Notes: generated from the sequence alone by a model not told the origin. 30,000 bases of DNA from Chrysomallon squamiferum (GCA_012295275.1 CM022676.1:10633586-10663585); one strand, 5' to 3'; positions 10,318 to 22,077 are shown, counted from the first letter of the stretch. Made by a program: numbers and translations.

Positions 10318-10700
10318 CAAAGTCATTGTTACCATGGTTACATGAAGTTTAATCAATTAACAATTATTGTGCTGACATTAAATATAAATTGACTCTTCTC
10401 TGGTTAAATAAAGTTCAAATGAAATAGCTGTTACCATGGTTACATATAACTTTATAAATTGTTAAACTGGCTGTATTACATTCATGAAGTGACTTTAAGT
10501 CTGGCTAAATTAAGTTTTTTCGTGAACTGACTGCTACTCTGGCTACATGCAATGATGTTACTATGGTTACTGAAAGTGTCATGAAGTCACTGACCCTGGT
10601 TACATACAGATTAATGAAAAGACTTATTGTTCTGGCTGCATGCAATCTCTATAATGAAATTCTTGACATGACTGTGGATACGGTTACTTAAAGTTTCATG
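10318..10700. repeat. Eroded tandem array carrying GTTACCATGGTTAC motifs
   Basis: GTTACCATGGTTAC occurs at 10328-10341 and 10430-10443, GTTACTATGGTTAC at 10557-10570, and a half-preserved copy near 10678-10688. TCTGGCTRCATGCAAT words at about 10538 and 10630, and CATGAAGT words, accompany them. Offsets are 102, 127 and about 112 bases. Confidence 0.8.
10328..10570. promoter_or_regulatory. Three RFX/X-box-like sites
   Basis: GTTACCATGGTTAC at 10328-10341 and 10430-10443 fits the RFX X-box pattern GTNRCC-N(0-3)-RGYNAC with a 2-base spacer. GTTACTATGGTTAC at 10557-10570 differs at one left-half position. The sites occur because they are part of an eroded tandem repeat. Binding is inferred from the pattern only. 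Confidence 0.3.
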
Positions 10701-10720
10701 AAGTGACTAAGAATGAATAT

Positions 10721-10724
10721 ATGT

Positions 10725-10758
<34 letters not shown>

Positions 10759-10815
10759 AGGTGTGTTTGTATGTGTAGGTGTGTTTGTATGTGTATGTTT
10801 GTGTATGTTTTTGTG
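10721..10815. repeat. (GT)n tract with GTAGGTGTGTTTGTAT variants
   Basis: A GT run to about 10758, followed by repeated TAGGTGTGTTTGTATGTG units. Confidence 0.93.
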
Positions 10816-11140
10816 CCATCCAAGACAAATTATTAAGACATAAGCAGTGGCAATATTTTGAAAAGTGAAGCTGGCACTTAGAGATAACTTTTTCTATTTT
10901 ATTTCTGTTCCAAATCTTATCAAACCAACACAGAGTCTGGAAGACTTTTTATCCATTTTCAAGTATACTCTATCAAATCTAAGGTGAAAACAAATTTTTC
11001 TAGTGAATAAAACTAGTTTGTCTAATGAACAAAAATGGTCCATGGGCCAGTGTCTGGATCCATTGTCCATGATCCAGTGTACATGATCCACCAGGTGCTA
11101 TTAATAAATGTTAATATATTAATAAAAATAAAGTACTTAC

Positions 11141-11198
11141 ATTTAATGAGTTTGACAACATCAATATGATTCTTGTTCGTTACAAGTGTTCCGTTCAC
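11141..11198 (-). CDS. ARHGEF11/12: Internal exon D of an ARHGEF11/12-like RhoGEF: PDZ peptide-binding helix
   Basis: This 58-base minus-strand exon has acceptor ttctttcag|GTG and consensus donor AAT|gtaagt. It enters in phase 0 and exits in phase 1. Nineteen codons read VNGTLVTNKNHIDVVKLIK. They finish the DRIVKVNG turn, then give strand 5 (TLV) and helix alpha-2 (NHIDVVKLIK). The His at the start of that helix is the class I PDZ determinant, which prefers ligands ending S/T-X-hydrophobic; this is consistent with binding plexin-B-type tails. LARG has a nearly identical NHxxVVKLIK helix. The leftover T would begin the next codon, Ser in the vertebrate proteins. The exon carrying the final PDZ strand was not found between here and base 1, so the following intron probably exceeds 11 kb. 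Confidence 0.92.
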
Positions 11199-11396
11199 CT
11201 GAAAGAAAAAATACTTTTTATTAAATCGTATTTGAGTAGTTATTTATAATACTGAATTTATTATAAACAGAGAAACAGGTCAGCTTTTACTAATGCAAAT
11301 AAGGAAATATTTTTATCACATAACACTTCCTAATCCTGTCCAGTTTGAAATATGGACATATCAGAATTCACTTGATAGATAAAATCCTTGTCTGAA

Positions 11397-11575
<179 letters not shown>

Positions 11576-12591
11576 AGATTTAAAAAGATCTAGTGTACTT
11601 GAGTAACAATAGAACCGCAGTTCTGATGCAAAAATCTGGTTTAGTCGGAATTTTAAGGTGGTAGGTTTTTATTATTTTTATTTATTTTATTATTAATTTT
11701 CTTTTATTACTATTATTATCATTATTATCTGTTTCATTTTTTTCTTTTAAAGAGATTTATTTAATATTTCAAATTATACCCATTTTCAAATCCATTATAA
11801 ATGAAGTCATTAATATCAGACATTAAGTGCAATTTTCCTTGTGTCTTTAACCATTATTTTATTTAGTTATTTGATTGATTAATTATTTAAAATGTATTTA
11901 TTTATTTATTTATTTATTTTACTTGTATTCTTTCTTAAATGTTTTTTAAAGAAAATAAAATAACAATATTATGTAATCAGTCACAAACATGGTAGGTTTC
12001 ATGGTATAACTATTTAGTTATCTTTCATCAATTTGTAAAAAAAAAAAAAAATGGATATAAAAAAATCATTATAAAAATTCCAGACTTTAAATTCAATTTA
12101 ATAAACATTATTTTTGTTTGTTTTGTTTTTTGTTTTTAACCACTGTTATTATTTGTTTTTTTTTCATATAAGTAGTTTTTGTTTTTTCATTTGCTTAGTT
12201 TTGTTGTGTGGGGGTATTTATCAATTTATTTCAACTTTCTTTTTTGTTTCTATTTACATCAAGGTTTAAAAAACACCAAGCAAGAACTAAGTTTAAGGAA
12301 TGTTTGTCTGTTGTTTGTTTGTTTGTTGTGTTCTTGTTTTTTCCTGTCATTTTGTTTTTCTCTGTGTATATTTACTTCATTATTCACGTTATTCTTTCTC
12401 GTTATTTTCAATTCAAATGCACTAGGAAAGAACAAAATTCAAGTAATCAAAATCTTAAGCCTGGGAAAGTTCAAAACGATGATATATATATATATATATA
12501 TATTTTAACGTAAAATGTGCAGTTATAATATGACTCTAAAATGCAGCTACCATCTTCCCCATAAAGATTTCACTAGTTCTTTGTAGACACC

Positions 12592-12846
12592 ATGTTCAGT
12601 TTAAGAGCACTTCTACCAAGTGGCGTCTACCTGGTACAAACAAATAGGAAAGGTCGTTTGGCAGACTCCTACGAGCAACTGGGCAAAGTCAAGTTTTTGG
12701 TACTAGCGGAAGATAGGAAATCAATTCGTGGCTATTTGCCTCTGTGGTTCTTGTGTGTAATGATGCGTGAAATTCCATCCGATACGAACAAAACATTTGG
12801 CAGAAGGGCTGGGATGAATTTCAGTTTCTTCTTCTATCAGTGTTGA
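12592..12846 (+). other. 84-codon open frame of balanced composition, not recognised
   Basis: The open frame begins MFSLRALLPSGVYLV and ends MNFSFFFYQC. It differs from most ORFs here in having ordinary amino-acid composition and lying in a GC-richer island (12540-12900) bounded by T-rich and TA sequence. An AATAAA lies five bases after the stop, at 12851-12856. It is antisense to the host gene. I recognise no domain. It could be the end of a decayed mobile element, a nested short gene or chance. No splice context, signal peptide or membrane segment is convincing. Confidence 0.2.
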
Positions 12847-13088
12847 CAGAAATAAAATTCAGCTGACCTGGTATAGAGTGTTAATCTGAAACTATCCGAG
12901 TTTGAGTTGTTTTTGTTTTGTTTTTTTCCCCAGTTTTCTTCATTCTTTTTTTGTTTGTTTGTTTTGTTTATATGGCATTGTAGAGGAAATCTCTTTCATA
13001 CTGGACTTGTTTGTTAATTAGTAGCAATAGATCATACATACAGTTACATACATACATACTTACATATATACATACAATACATGCATTG

Positions 13089-13118
<30 letters not shown>
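13089..13118. repeat. (CA)n microsatellite
   Basis: Perfect CA run after CATACATAC-type sequence. Confidence 0.95.
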
Positions 13119-13120
<2 letters not shown>

Positions 13121-13584
13121 CCTTCTACTAAAAAATAACTACATCTAGATTCAAAACACCAATCAATACAAACTCACTAAAACAAGAAATCAAAAAAAAA
13201 AATAATAATAATAATAATAACCAAAAACGACTGCAAAAGTAAGATGGTGTGATTCAGTAAAAATCTGGTCAACCGAGCACAAATTTCTAAATGTCAGGAA
13301 TGACCCACGTTTGGACAGATGAACATCCTGATTAGATGGACTGAAGAAAACAGATAAAAGTGATTAACAAGCAAGTTTGTCATGTAGAAATAGGGAATTG
13401 CCTGCAGTCAGCTAAGTATAAAATATGTCAGTGGTCAGTGGTCTGTTTGTGATGTATCTGACTATCAGTAAGAGGAACTGGGTAAATGGATGATACCAGG
13501 GATGGAGATGATAAAATACTGACTGGTAAAATTATTAGTTTGTGAAGGAGCAGATTCAGTAGAGTAAGATATAACTCATTCAGT

Positions 13585-13638
<54 letters not shown>

Positions 13639-13639
13639 A

Positions 13640-13670
<31 letters not shown>

Positions 13671-13710
13671 TAAACACACACACAAACACATATAGATATA
13701 TATATATACA
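13585..13710. repeat. (CA)n with TA interruptions
   Basis: A CA run at 13586-13631, then CACAAACACA and TATATA blocks. It produces artificial Val/Cys ORFs on the minus strand. Confidence 0.95.
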
Positions 13711-13848
13711 TACACATGAAACATGAACACAATCCAACTGAGATAATATATATACACATTTCTACATCCATGAATAGATACTTATATACACACACACAAA
13801 AATAAAAATATACTCACACACATACCTACATTCATAGATATCTACATA

Positions 13849-13851
<3 letters not shown>

Positions 13852-13921
<70 letters not shown>
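13852..13921. repeat. (AC)35 microsatellite
   Basis: Perfect AC run of about 68 bases, followed by CATA tetranucleotides. A GACA run lies at about 14010-14030. Confidence 0.97.
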
Positions 13922-14277
13922 CCTACATACATACATACAAGCACATACATATATAACATATATATATTTTGCAGACACAAACATATAACACACTCATAAT
14001 AATATATAGACAGACAGACAGACAGACAGAAATTTTTGTACAATAAGCATACAGCTATTTATTCCCAGGAGCTCTTCAAAAAGGGGAGGTAACTCAACAG
14101 CTTCATCAAACGAGCCAAATCCAGTTTGAAGGAAACTCTGACGCAAGAGAAAAATGCTAAATCACTTAGTCTGCCATGTTATCTCCGAAGATGTTAAAAA
14201 AGAAAACTTTTTACAACAAGCAAGCCATATGGCTGGGCAAAAGTTACCAGATAGTGCTAGTAATGGTATGAACTAGA

Positions 14278-14690
14278 TGTCTGGATTGGGAAAAAAGGTG
14301 TCTACCATGAATTTATTATAGGCAGAAAAATAAATTATGACAGTGTAAGTAAAAGTGTAACTGAACTGTTTATGTAGAAAAAAACACTTAAATAGTGTAA
14401 TAACAGCATGAACATCAGTATAATAGAACTAGAGTTCTGGAATGGGAAAAATTGTGTCAGCCATGAATTTATTGTATGAAGAAGAAAAAAAATTAACATA
14501 GCAAAGTAACAGTAAAAGTGAGCTACATTTCTAGAATGGGAAAAAAGAATGTGGCATGAAATTTATGGTATGACAAAAAAATATAAGATAGTGCAAATAA
14601 CTGTATGAGCATCGATATTAGTCAGGTTAAAATCAATTCTAGAATGGGAAAAAAATGTCTCCCATGAACTTACTATATATTTATTTTAAT
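14278..14690. repeat. Eroded tandem array with TTCTAGAATGGGAAAAAA and CCATGAATTTATTAT words
   Basis: The word TCTRGAATGGGAAAAA occurs near 14280, 14436, 14530 and 14638, each followed within about 20-30 bases by a CATGAATTTAT-like word. Offsets are roughly 156, 94 and 108 bases. The array ends in a TA/TTTAAT tract. Confidence 0.8.
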
Positions 14691-14712
14691 TTTAATATTT
14701 TGTTTTTAATTT

Positions 14713-14751
<39 letters not shown>

Positions 14752-14752
14752 G
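14713..14752. repeat. (TA)n microsatellite
   Basis: TA run interrupted once by TG. Confidence 0.95.
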
Positions 14753-14839
14753 ATTTAAATATTTCATTTATAAGTTTATCATCTCAACCATGGAAAAGTA
14801 AGTTTCTGAGAACAAAAAAAATTCTTTAAAAACATAAAT

Positions 14840-15725
14840 TTAAAAAACAAAAATAAAAATAATAAAAAAATAAATAAATAAACAAATAAATAAATAAATA
14901 AATAAAAAGATTATAATAGAAAAACGAGACTGTCAATTTAACTGGAACAAACTTGAACCAGAAACAAAAACATTTGAAGGCAATAAAAATATCCAGTATC
15001 TTTAATAAGGTACCTTAACTATGTGAAGAGTACCCAACACAATTAGATGATCATATTAACTTGAATAAAGAGAAAATGGTAAATGAGAAAGCACTTGAAA
15101 ATAAGTGCAAAAAGAGCATCTCCCAAAAGAAGTTACACAAAATAAAAAAAATAATTGAATATGAAGGAAAACAAAACAAAACAAAAAGATAAAATGCTGA
15201 CATTTTGTGATCATTATCTTGATCAGGTTAAAAACAGCAACAAAAAACAACAAAAATGAAATGATTTTTTAAAGATAATAATAAAAAAAAAAAAAAAAAA
15301 AAAATAAATAAAAAATAATAAAGTAAAAAAAGAATCAGAAGCAACTTTAGTGATCATTATCTAAACCAGGTGAAAACCAAAACAGAAACAAACTGATTTC
15401 TCAAAATAAAATTAAAAATTAAAAAAAAGGTCCAAACAAAAAATTAAAAAAAAAAAAATAAAAAAAAAATTTAAAAAATTAAAAAAAAAAAAAAACCAAA
15501 ACAGGAAGAGTAGTGATCATAATCAGTAAACTGAGAAAAAAAAACCAAAAAACCAAAAAAAAAGAAAAAACACAAACCCCAAAACAGAAACGAAAATGAT
15601 TTCTAAAAAGATAAAAATAAAAACACTTTCTGAAAGATAACACTCTCTACACAACATAAATCAGTGTCATTTAAAAAAAGAAAAAAAGAAATAAAAAAAA
15701 AAAAAAAAAAAAAAAGAAAATAGAA
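14840..15725. repeat. A-rich low-complexity region
   Basis: AAAT units (14866-14907) and several poly(A) tracts (about 15283-15302, 15458-15495 and 15690-15716). Between the poly(A) tracts a loose phrase recurs: GTGATCATTATCT..A.CAGGT.AAAACC near 15208, 15351 and (GTGATCATAATCAG) 15512. That suggests another eroded repeat. Confidence 0.8.
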
Positions 15726-16086
15726 AAGAATCATGTGTGTAAGCTTAACAGATCGGATATTGATCTGAAAACAGTTCTGATATCCAAGACAGGCCATACA
15801 GGCAAGATGAACAGGACTGGCAATTCTCAGTGATTGATCTTGTCCCTGTTAATTGAGATGTAGCTAAATTAGGTGGGGAGAAGGCAAGGCAGGAGGGAGG
15901 GAGGGAGGGAGGAGACAGGAAAGGGGAGGAGAGAGGGACAAGATAATGCAGCTATGAAGTAAATTGCTTTGTTTATACCTGTTTGTCCAGAAACTGCTGA
16001 TGGGAGTTTTGATATTTTAACAAGACTGAGAATTGTTAAGTATGTGAAAGAGCTAAATAATGAGCATAGGAAGGGAGGGAGGGACA

Positions 16087-16087
<1 letters not shown>

Positions 16088-16166
<79 letters not shown>

Positions 16167-16180
16167 TGTGTGTGTGTGCA
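16088..16180. repeat. (GT)n microsatellite, about 90 bp
   Basis: Nearly perfect GT run with one GG interruption near 16159, preceded by AGGG tetranucleotides. A separate AGGG tract lies at 15884-15913. Confidence 0.97.
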
Positions 16181-16276
16181 CATGCATCTATGTGGAATAG
16201 GTGCTTGAGTTGTCAGTTTCAGGTTTTTTTATTAATAAAGTTTGTTTTGTTTACTCCAAAGAGTATGTGTGTAAAT

Positions 16277-16339
16277 GTGTGTGTGTGTGTGTGTGTGTGT
16301 GTATGGGTGTTTGTCTGTCAGTCTCTCTTCCTGTCTATC

Positions 16340-16395
<56 letters not shown>
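16277..16395. repeat. Two (GT)n tracts
   Basis: GT runs at about 16277-16303 and 16344-16394, separated by TGTCTGTCAGTCTCTC-type sequence. Confidence 0.96.
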
Positions 16396-16396
<1 letters not shown>

Positions 16397-16500
16397 ATAG
16401 TTGAGTAAGTATGTATGAATGCATTTATATGTTTGTGAAAGATCTTCCATCTCTAATACTCATGCATACAGTACCCAAAACTGACAAATATAACTAATAC

Positions 16501-16517
16501 AAATAAATAAATAAAAA

Positions 16518-16562
<45 letters not shown>

Positions 16563-16565
16563 ACA
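16501..16565. repeat. (AAAT)n microsatellite
   Basis: AAAT tetranucleotides, with AAAAAT variants at the left edge. Confidence 0.96.
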
Positions 16566-17121
16566 ACAAAACAATAAAAACAAACTCTTAATCACCAACA
16601 AACACAGAGATGGTGATAACCCACTGATAACCCAAATCAGGCCTGCAATGACTAACAACAACTTCACCACACATACATACAGTCAGACAGACATAAACAT
16701 GGACATAAATAAAACTAAATGGGCTTGTCTAGAGGTGGGCAGGAGGTACAAGGCCAGAGTTTTACAGTGTTTTTATTTCTTGTCTACAGCTGGGAGTTAA
16801 ACAACATGCTGAATGTGACAAATTGGGGTCACTGCAGCATCGTGTCCCATGTCACTCTGTAGGATGTAGTTGACGTGGTTGCAGAAACAAAACAAACAAC
16901 ACACATCATGTGTAAAAATTACACATTTACAACCACACCCAGTCAGCTGACACATACCCAACTGCAAGAAGAAGCTGCAGTTAAAAAAAATGACACCTAG
17001 ATTTAGTACTGGCTAAATTTAGATTCTGAATTATTAATAGCAGAATTTACAGAGTAAACGCTTAATATAGATTTAATCCTGCTCAAATTTAGGCAATGTT
17101 AATAAGTCAAAGTTATTTAAA

Positions 17122-17122
<1 letters not shown>

Positions 17123-17164
<42 letters not shown>

Positions 17165-17285
17165 CACACACACACATTCTCAATATTATATTTATTATTA
17201 TTATTATTGTTTTTGTTGTTATTGTTGTTGTTATGGTTATTATTATTTTTATTTTTATTATTAATATTTCTATTTATATTATTAT
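17123..17285. repeat. (CA)n then (ATT)n
   Basis: A CA run at 17123-17178 followed by ATT/GTT triplets to about 17285. Confidence 0.93.
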
Positions 17286-17413
17286 TTAAATAAAACGTGT
17301 TCAGATTTTTGTAAGATGTTGTATGTTTTAATAAAAATGTAATGATTTCACTGGAAAAATAAATTACTCTTTTTATTATATATTTTTTTTTTAATTTTAA
17401 ATTCCAAAGAATT

Positions 17414-17417
<4 letters not shown>

Positions 17418-17460
<43 letters not shown>
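17418..17460. repeat. (AC)21 microsatellite
   Basis: Perfect AC run. Confidence 0.97.
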
Positions 17461-17463
<3 letters not shown>

Positions 17464-18258
17464 ATATTAAGCATACAGTGGTTTAATTGTTTATTTAAGG
17501 CTACATACTCAATGCATATTTGCTAACAGTAACACGAGAATAAAGTTATTTATTTCAAGAATGTAGTTTTAAAAATAAACTCCTCCTTATAATTACACAT
17601 TGTTTCTCAGTGAATGTCAAGTAACAAGACCTGTAGAGGTCTGCTCTGTGTTTAGTTTACATACCTACCCATGCCATAAGTGCTTTTCGAGAACCTTCCA
17701 GGAAAAAGTGATTAAATTAATTAAGAATTTTTGTTAAATGTGTAGAAATAAAGATGTGTTGTTATTTTTCAGTGCTAATGTCTTTTTTTTTTTGTTGTTG
17801 TTGTTTAGTTGGGATTTTGTTTTTATTATTATTATTATTTTTTTAATTTATTATTTATTTTTTTTTTTTTTTTTTAAATGTGAATAAATGAATACAAAAT
17901 TTATTCTTCAGGTTGTCAAAATATAAAATGGAATAAATGTAAGGAATGTTTCTATTATTAAAACAACAATTCTAATTTTAAAACTATGATTTAATTTTTT
18001 TTTTTTTTTTTAAAGATAAATATATGAAGGAAAATTAACATGATGAATTTATATTAATAATAAAATGGTGAATTTATATTAATAATAACATGAATAATAA
18101 GATATTTAAAACACCTCAGACATGGACACACAAACACACTCATCACGTATTTACATTTATTCATTAAAGTATCCATGCACTGATACTCATACTTATAAAA
18201 TGTATATATAAAAAATAATTTAAAAATCATATACTTTTTTATAAATCCTCAAATCCAC

Positions 18259-18308
18259 TCACACACACACACATACACAACACACACACATACACAACAC
18301 ACACACAA
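18259..18308. repeat. (CA)n with CATACACAA repeats
   Basis: The phrase ACACACACATACACAAC is repeated in tandem. Confidence 0.9.
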
Positions 18309-18492
18309 AATCACAAAAACAGAAACCTTCATACACACAGATTACACAAACATCCAAAAAATCAACAAATGCAAAACAACAAAAGTAAACATCAACACAC
18401 TCCCCGCTAAACAAACAATCCCTAATTACAGAAAAAAAACTTTCCAACATCCAAACAACAACAACAACGACAACGAAAATAAAAACTTACCT

Positions 18493-18790
18493 ACCTCAGC
18501 ATCTACAACGTTTCCATATTTTAAAAGTTTATCCAGTAAACAACACACAAAACAATGAAACGTCAAACAAACAAACAAAAATCTTCAATCTCTTCTGCTT
18601 TGCAGTAAAGCTCCAATAGAGCAACTGAACAATCTTAACAGCCCTTTCACTCACTCCTGGTGAGCACTGCTCACACTGAAAGTTACTTGGAAAGCGGGTT
18701 AATTAATCCCACTAGCAGAGAGCTAAGATACTCCCAGTAACGAAAAATCTCAGTGCTTCTAGACCAGTTTGTGTTCACTGAACTCTGTTG
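18493..18790 (-). promoter_or_regulatory. Candidate alternative first (untranslated) exon in the C-D intron
   Basis: The block 18590-18900 is non-repetitive and richer in GC than the rest of the intron. On the minus strand, CTTTTTAAGG (about 18790) could serve as a weak TATA-like element. A leader with stops in all frames follows, ending GAGGTAG|gtaagt, a perfect consensus donor with the g of gt at about 18492. Spliced to exon D it would make a transcript lacking the first two thirds of the PDZ domain. No initiation element or CpG island is clear, so this is speculative. TGAGCACTGCTCA (18661-18673) is a perfect 6-bp-arm palindrome. Confidence 0.2.
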
Positions 18791-19333
18791 ACCTTAAAAA
18801 GGCCTCGTATTTTAGTTTTTATTTTATTTTTTTATCTCAGCAGGCAAGGCTAATAGAGTTGTCTTCCTTGACGTAATGGCCCAAGCAAAAAAAAATGATG
18901 GACGTGTGTTTATGAAGTATTGTGATGTCTGGGTGAATGACAGACAGATTTAGAAATGTGCATGCCATTCAGTAAATAACTGACCATGAAATTATACACA
19001 TGCACATGAACACACACACACACGCACACATGCATACACACATGCACATATTATAAAGTATAATTGTGATCTCAAACCCTTTATTAAAACAATAAAATAA
19101 GTAATAATAATAATAGTAATAATAATGATAATAAAAATACTAATAATAATAATATTCATAAAATAAATAAGTAAACAAATAATAACTTACTTATGACGAT
19201 TATAAACACTGGCATACAGATCATCAAAGAAAAATAATTTAGTATGTATATTAAAAATATATACAAACAAATAAACAAACAAAAATAAAACAAATAAAAA
19301 ACAAATAAATAAACAAACAAATAAATAACTCAC

Positions 19334-19383
19334 CTTGACAATTCTGTCATGTTGCTGGACACCAGCTTTGGCTGCTGCTCCAT
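19334..19383 (-). CDS. ARHGEF11/12: Internal exon C of an ARHGEF11/12-like RhoGEF: central PDZ segment
   Basis: This 50-base minus-strand exon has a T-rich acceptor ending tttttag|AT and a near-consensus donor AAG|gtgagt. The first two bases complete an Asp codon with the last base of exon B. Sixteen whole codons follow: GAAAKAGVQQHDRIVK. This is the alpha-1 helix (GAAAKAGVQ) and the start of strand 4 (DRIVKVNG, completed by exon D). It parallels the GAAxxAGVQxGDRIIKVNG pattern of LARG-type PDZ domains. One notable change is His in QQHDRI, where PDZ domains usually have Gly before the Asp of GDRI. This turn residue tolerates substitution, so it is not evidence of a broken domain. The exon is too short to be found by ORF length; it is supported by exact phase agreement with both neighbours. 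Confidence 0.91.
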
Positions 19384-19651
19384 CTAAAAATAAAAATAAA
19401 AAAAAATAAAAAAAATAGAACTTAACCCTTTGTGATTCAAAGACACTAACTCTCTATGATTTCTACAATGAAGAACAAATATTACCAGTCTTATGTCTCC
19501 AACAGTATAAATATTAATTCTTTCTTCTTTTTCATCCTCTGTGTGTGTGAAAAAGATAACAGAGAAAAGGACGAAGAAGAAATTCAAGTAGAAAGGAAGA
19601 AGAGACTAAAAGATGAACAGACAGCTATACAGCATTATCTTAGTTAGATAT

Positions 19652-19690
19652 TTAGGTTGGTGCAAAATTAATTTTCATGATGTTTTTCTA
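19652..19690 (+). mobile_element. Possible mariner-type terminal inverted repeat (one end only)
   Basis: TTAGGTTGGTGCAAAATTAA at 19652-19671 closely matches the TTAGGTTGGTGCAAAAGTAA start I know from Hsmar1/MADE1-type mariner elements. It is preceded by a TA-containing ATAT. I did not find the opposite end (TTGCACCAACCTAA) or transposase sequence. The element would run rightward into the AAT microsatellite that begins about 50 bases later. Confidence 0.42.
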
Positions 19691-19721
19691 ACAACAACAA
19701 CACTAACTATCCATAAACAAA

Positions 19722-19926
<205 letters not shown>

Positions 19927-20163
19927 TCTGATTAATAAAAGAGTCTGACAAAGTGAACTGATTTAGGGTAATTAGTGCTATGAAGAGTAATGTTTATAAC
20001 TGTCATGCTCTGCCAGTGACCATCTGTTGTTAAAAACACATTTTGAAACCATTATGTCTATTTGTGTGTGTTTTTGTTCTATTTACAACCAAGCATGCAG
20101 TAAGAATAATTCTCCAGCAGTACAGGTAAAGAGGCTGGTGCATGTAACAGATGTAGCAATCTG

Positions 20164-20164
<1 letters not shown>

Positions 20165-20218
<54 letters not shown>

Positions 20219-20246
20219 CACATTTTGCTCTCTCTCTCTCTCACTT

Positions 20247-20315
<69 letters not shown>

Positions 20316-20372
20316 TCTTTCTCTGCCACATTTTGCTCTCTCTCTCTATCTCTCTCTCTCTCTCTCTCTCTG
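20165..20372. repeat. Compound CT tract with an internal ~108-bp duplication
   Basis: CT dinucleotide runs are broken by CACATTTTGCTCTCTC at 20219 and again at 20327. The separation of 108 bases indicates block duplication rather than only slippage. On the minus strand this yields an artificial RE-repeat ORF. Confidence 0.93.
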
Positions 20373-21125
20373 AGTATGTCTCTCTTACTCACTCTCTCCC
20401 CTGTATGTATATGTGTGAACACATTCAAAATTCAAACCACCTATTTATCTTCTTTGATCAGACAGAATAACATTTAAAAAATTAAATATATCTTATATAA
20501 CTTTCTATATTAATCTGTCAATCTATATATCTATCTCTATCAATCTATACATCTATTTATCTATCTATAAACAATATATCTCTATATATAATTTTTGAAT
20601 TATTGTCTTTTTAGTGTTAAAATCAAATGCATGATTTTTTTTTTATAAATCACTTAGTGACAATTAGACTATTAGTATTATTAATAGATAACAGTATCCT
20701 ACCCCATTACTCTTTCTTCGATACACTACTAACTGAAAATGTTTTGTTCAGATTTAATTTAATTTAATTTTAATTTTTTTTTTTTTAAATACTTGGAAAT
20801 TAACAAAAATAACTTACAAATATTTGCTCTTGTTTTATGTCCTGGCAAAACGACATATCCATTCATCATCATTATTGTTTTAAATTATTATTTACTTAGT
20901 TTTAATGTTTTTTTTGTTTTTTTAAACTAACTCATTTACTACATATGGACCAAACATAAATATAATTTTAAAAGAATGTCAATTAAAAGTATTTTGAAAA
21001 CAACTTTTCAGGAAGGAAGAGATTAAGAAGGCCAAAAAATATTTCTAAAACCACAAGAATTAGAAGATTAGCATTTTGAAATAATCTGTGTTGTTATGCA
21101 ACACACACACACACACACACACACA

Positions 21126-21390
21126 GTTTGAATAAGGCTGAGAAAGAAAAAGAAAATGGAGAGACAGAGGAAAAGTGGTAGAGAGACAAAGACAAGAGAG
21201 AAAGAGAAAAACATACAGACAAGAGGGATATACACAGAGAAAGTGAGAAAGAGGGACAAGAGAGACAGACAGACAAGAGGCAAAGAGACAGTCACAGAGA
21301 AGAGAGAAAGAAAAAACATACAGACAAGAGAGAGATATACAGAGAGAGAGAAAGTGAGAAAGAGGGACAAGAGAGAGAAAAAAATAGTCA
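21126..21390. repeat. GA-rich sequence with a 105-bp direct duplication
   Basis: AACATACAGACAAGAG is followed by GGATATAC or AGATATAC, then AGTGAGAAAGAGGGACAAGAGAG. It starts at about 21210 and again at about 21315. The resulting open frames (both strands, about 21068-21422) are Arg/Lys/Glu- or Ser/Leu/Phe-rich repeat translations. Confidence 0.9.
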
Positions 21391-21614
21391 TAGAGACATA
21401 TATTTTTTATACTGTAATATAAATGAAGGATTTAACTGTAGGTTTGGTAATGTTTGACTCAGAAAAGTCTCAAATGTTATAAAATGGGTAACACACCATC
21501 ACTATTATTTTCAAGATGAAATTAGCTTCAGTATAAAAAAATAACAAAAAACAACAACAAAAAATAATAATAATAAAAAATAAATAAAAATCTCAGACTG
21601 TCAAAAAACAGGTA

Positions 21615-21915
21615 ATTAGGATATTCTAATGTTAACTTTTAACATAGGATAATTTCATTTTAATCAAATTTTTACCTAGAATACTTTCAATACAATCTTC
21701 CTTTTACCAAGGTTTCTTTGATTTTAGTATAAATTTATATCAGGATGCTTTCATTTAAACCAACTTTAACCTAGGATATAATTTTTTTTTATTAAACCAA
21801 CATTTACTCAGGATACCATCCCATAATTTTTTTTTTTTTTAATTTAAAGCTTTTTAACACGGATACTCTCATTTATACCCAAGTTTATTAAGGATACTCC
21901 TTATACTCTAGCAGT
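21615..21915. repeat. Eroded short-period repeat with AGGATA words
   Basis: AGGATA-type words appear near 21617, 21647, 21679 (AGAATA), 21741 (AGGATG), 21773, 21817, 21862 (CGGATA) and 21891. Each is commonly followed by a TTTCATTT word. Spacing falls near 30-32 or 44-62 bases. Confidence 0.6.
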
Positions 21916-22068
21916 ATCTTTACTTATACCTACTTATCCTATCATTTTAACATTTCAAGATTTCTATTATCTTAATATGCTTTTTGCTTCAGGTTGTTCT
22001 TGTATTTTATTCTGTCTCACAGAAAATATTGGTCATAGATTACTGTCAATGTATCTAATTTATTTATT

Positions 22069-22077
22069 ACTATTACA

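Noticed and set aside
10894-11091. Minus-strand open frame next to exon D as the continuation of the PDZ domain
   Set aside because: It does not connect in phase through splice sites and shows no similarity to the expected last PDZ strand. Exon D ends in a consensus donor at 11140.
16790-16875. Possible plus-strand exon after gtctacag, open for about 27 codons
   Set aside because: No consensus donor at the end, no recognisable protein similarity and wrong strand for the host gene.
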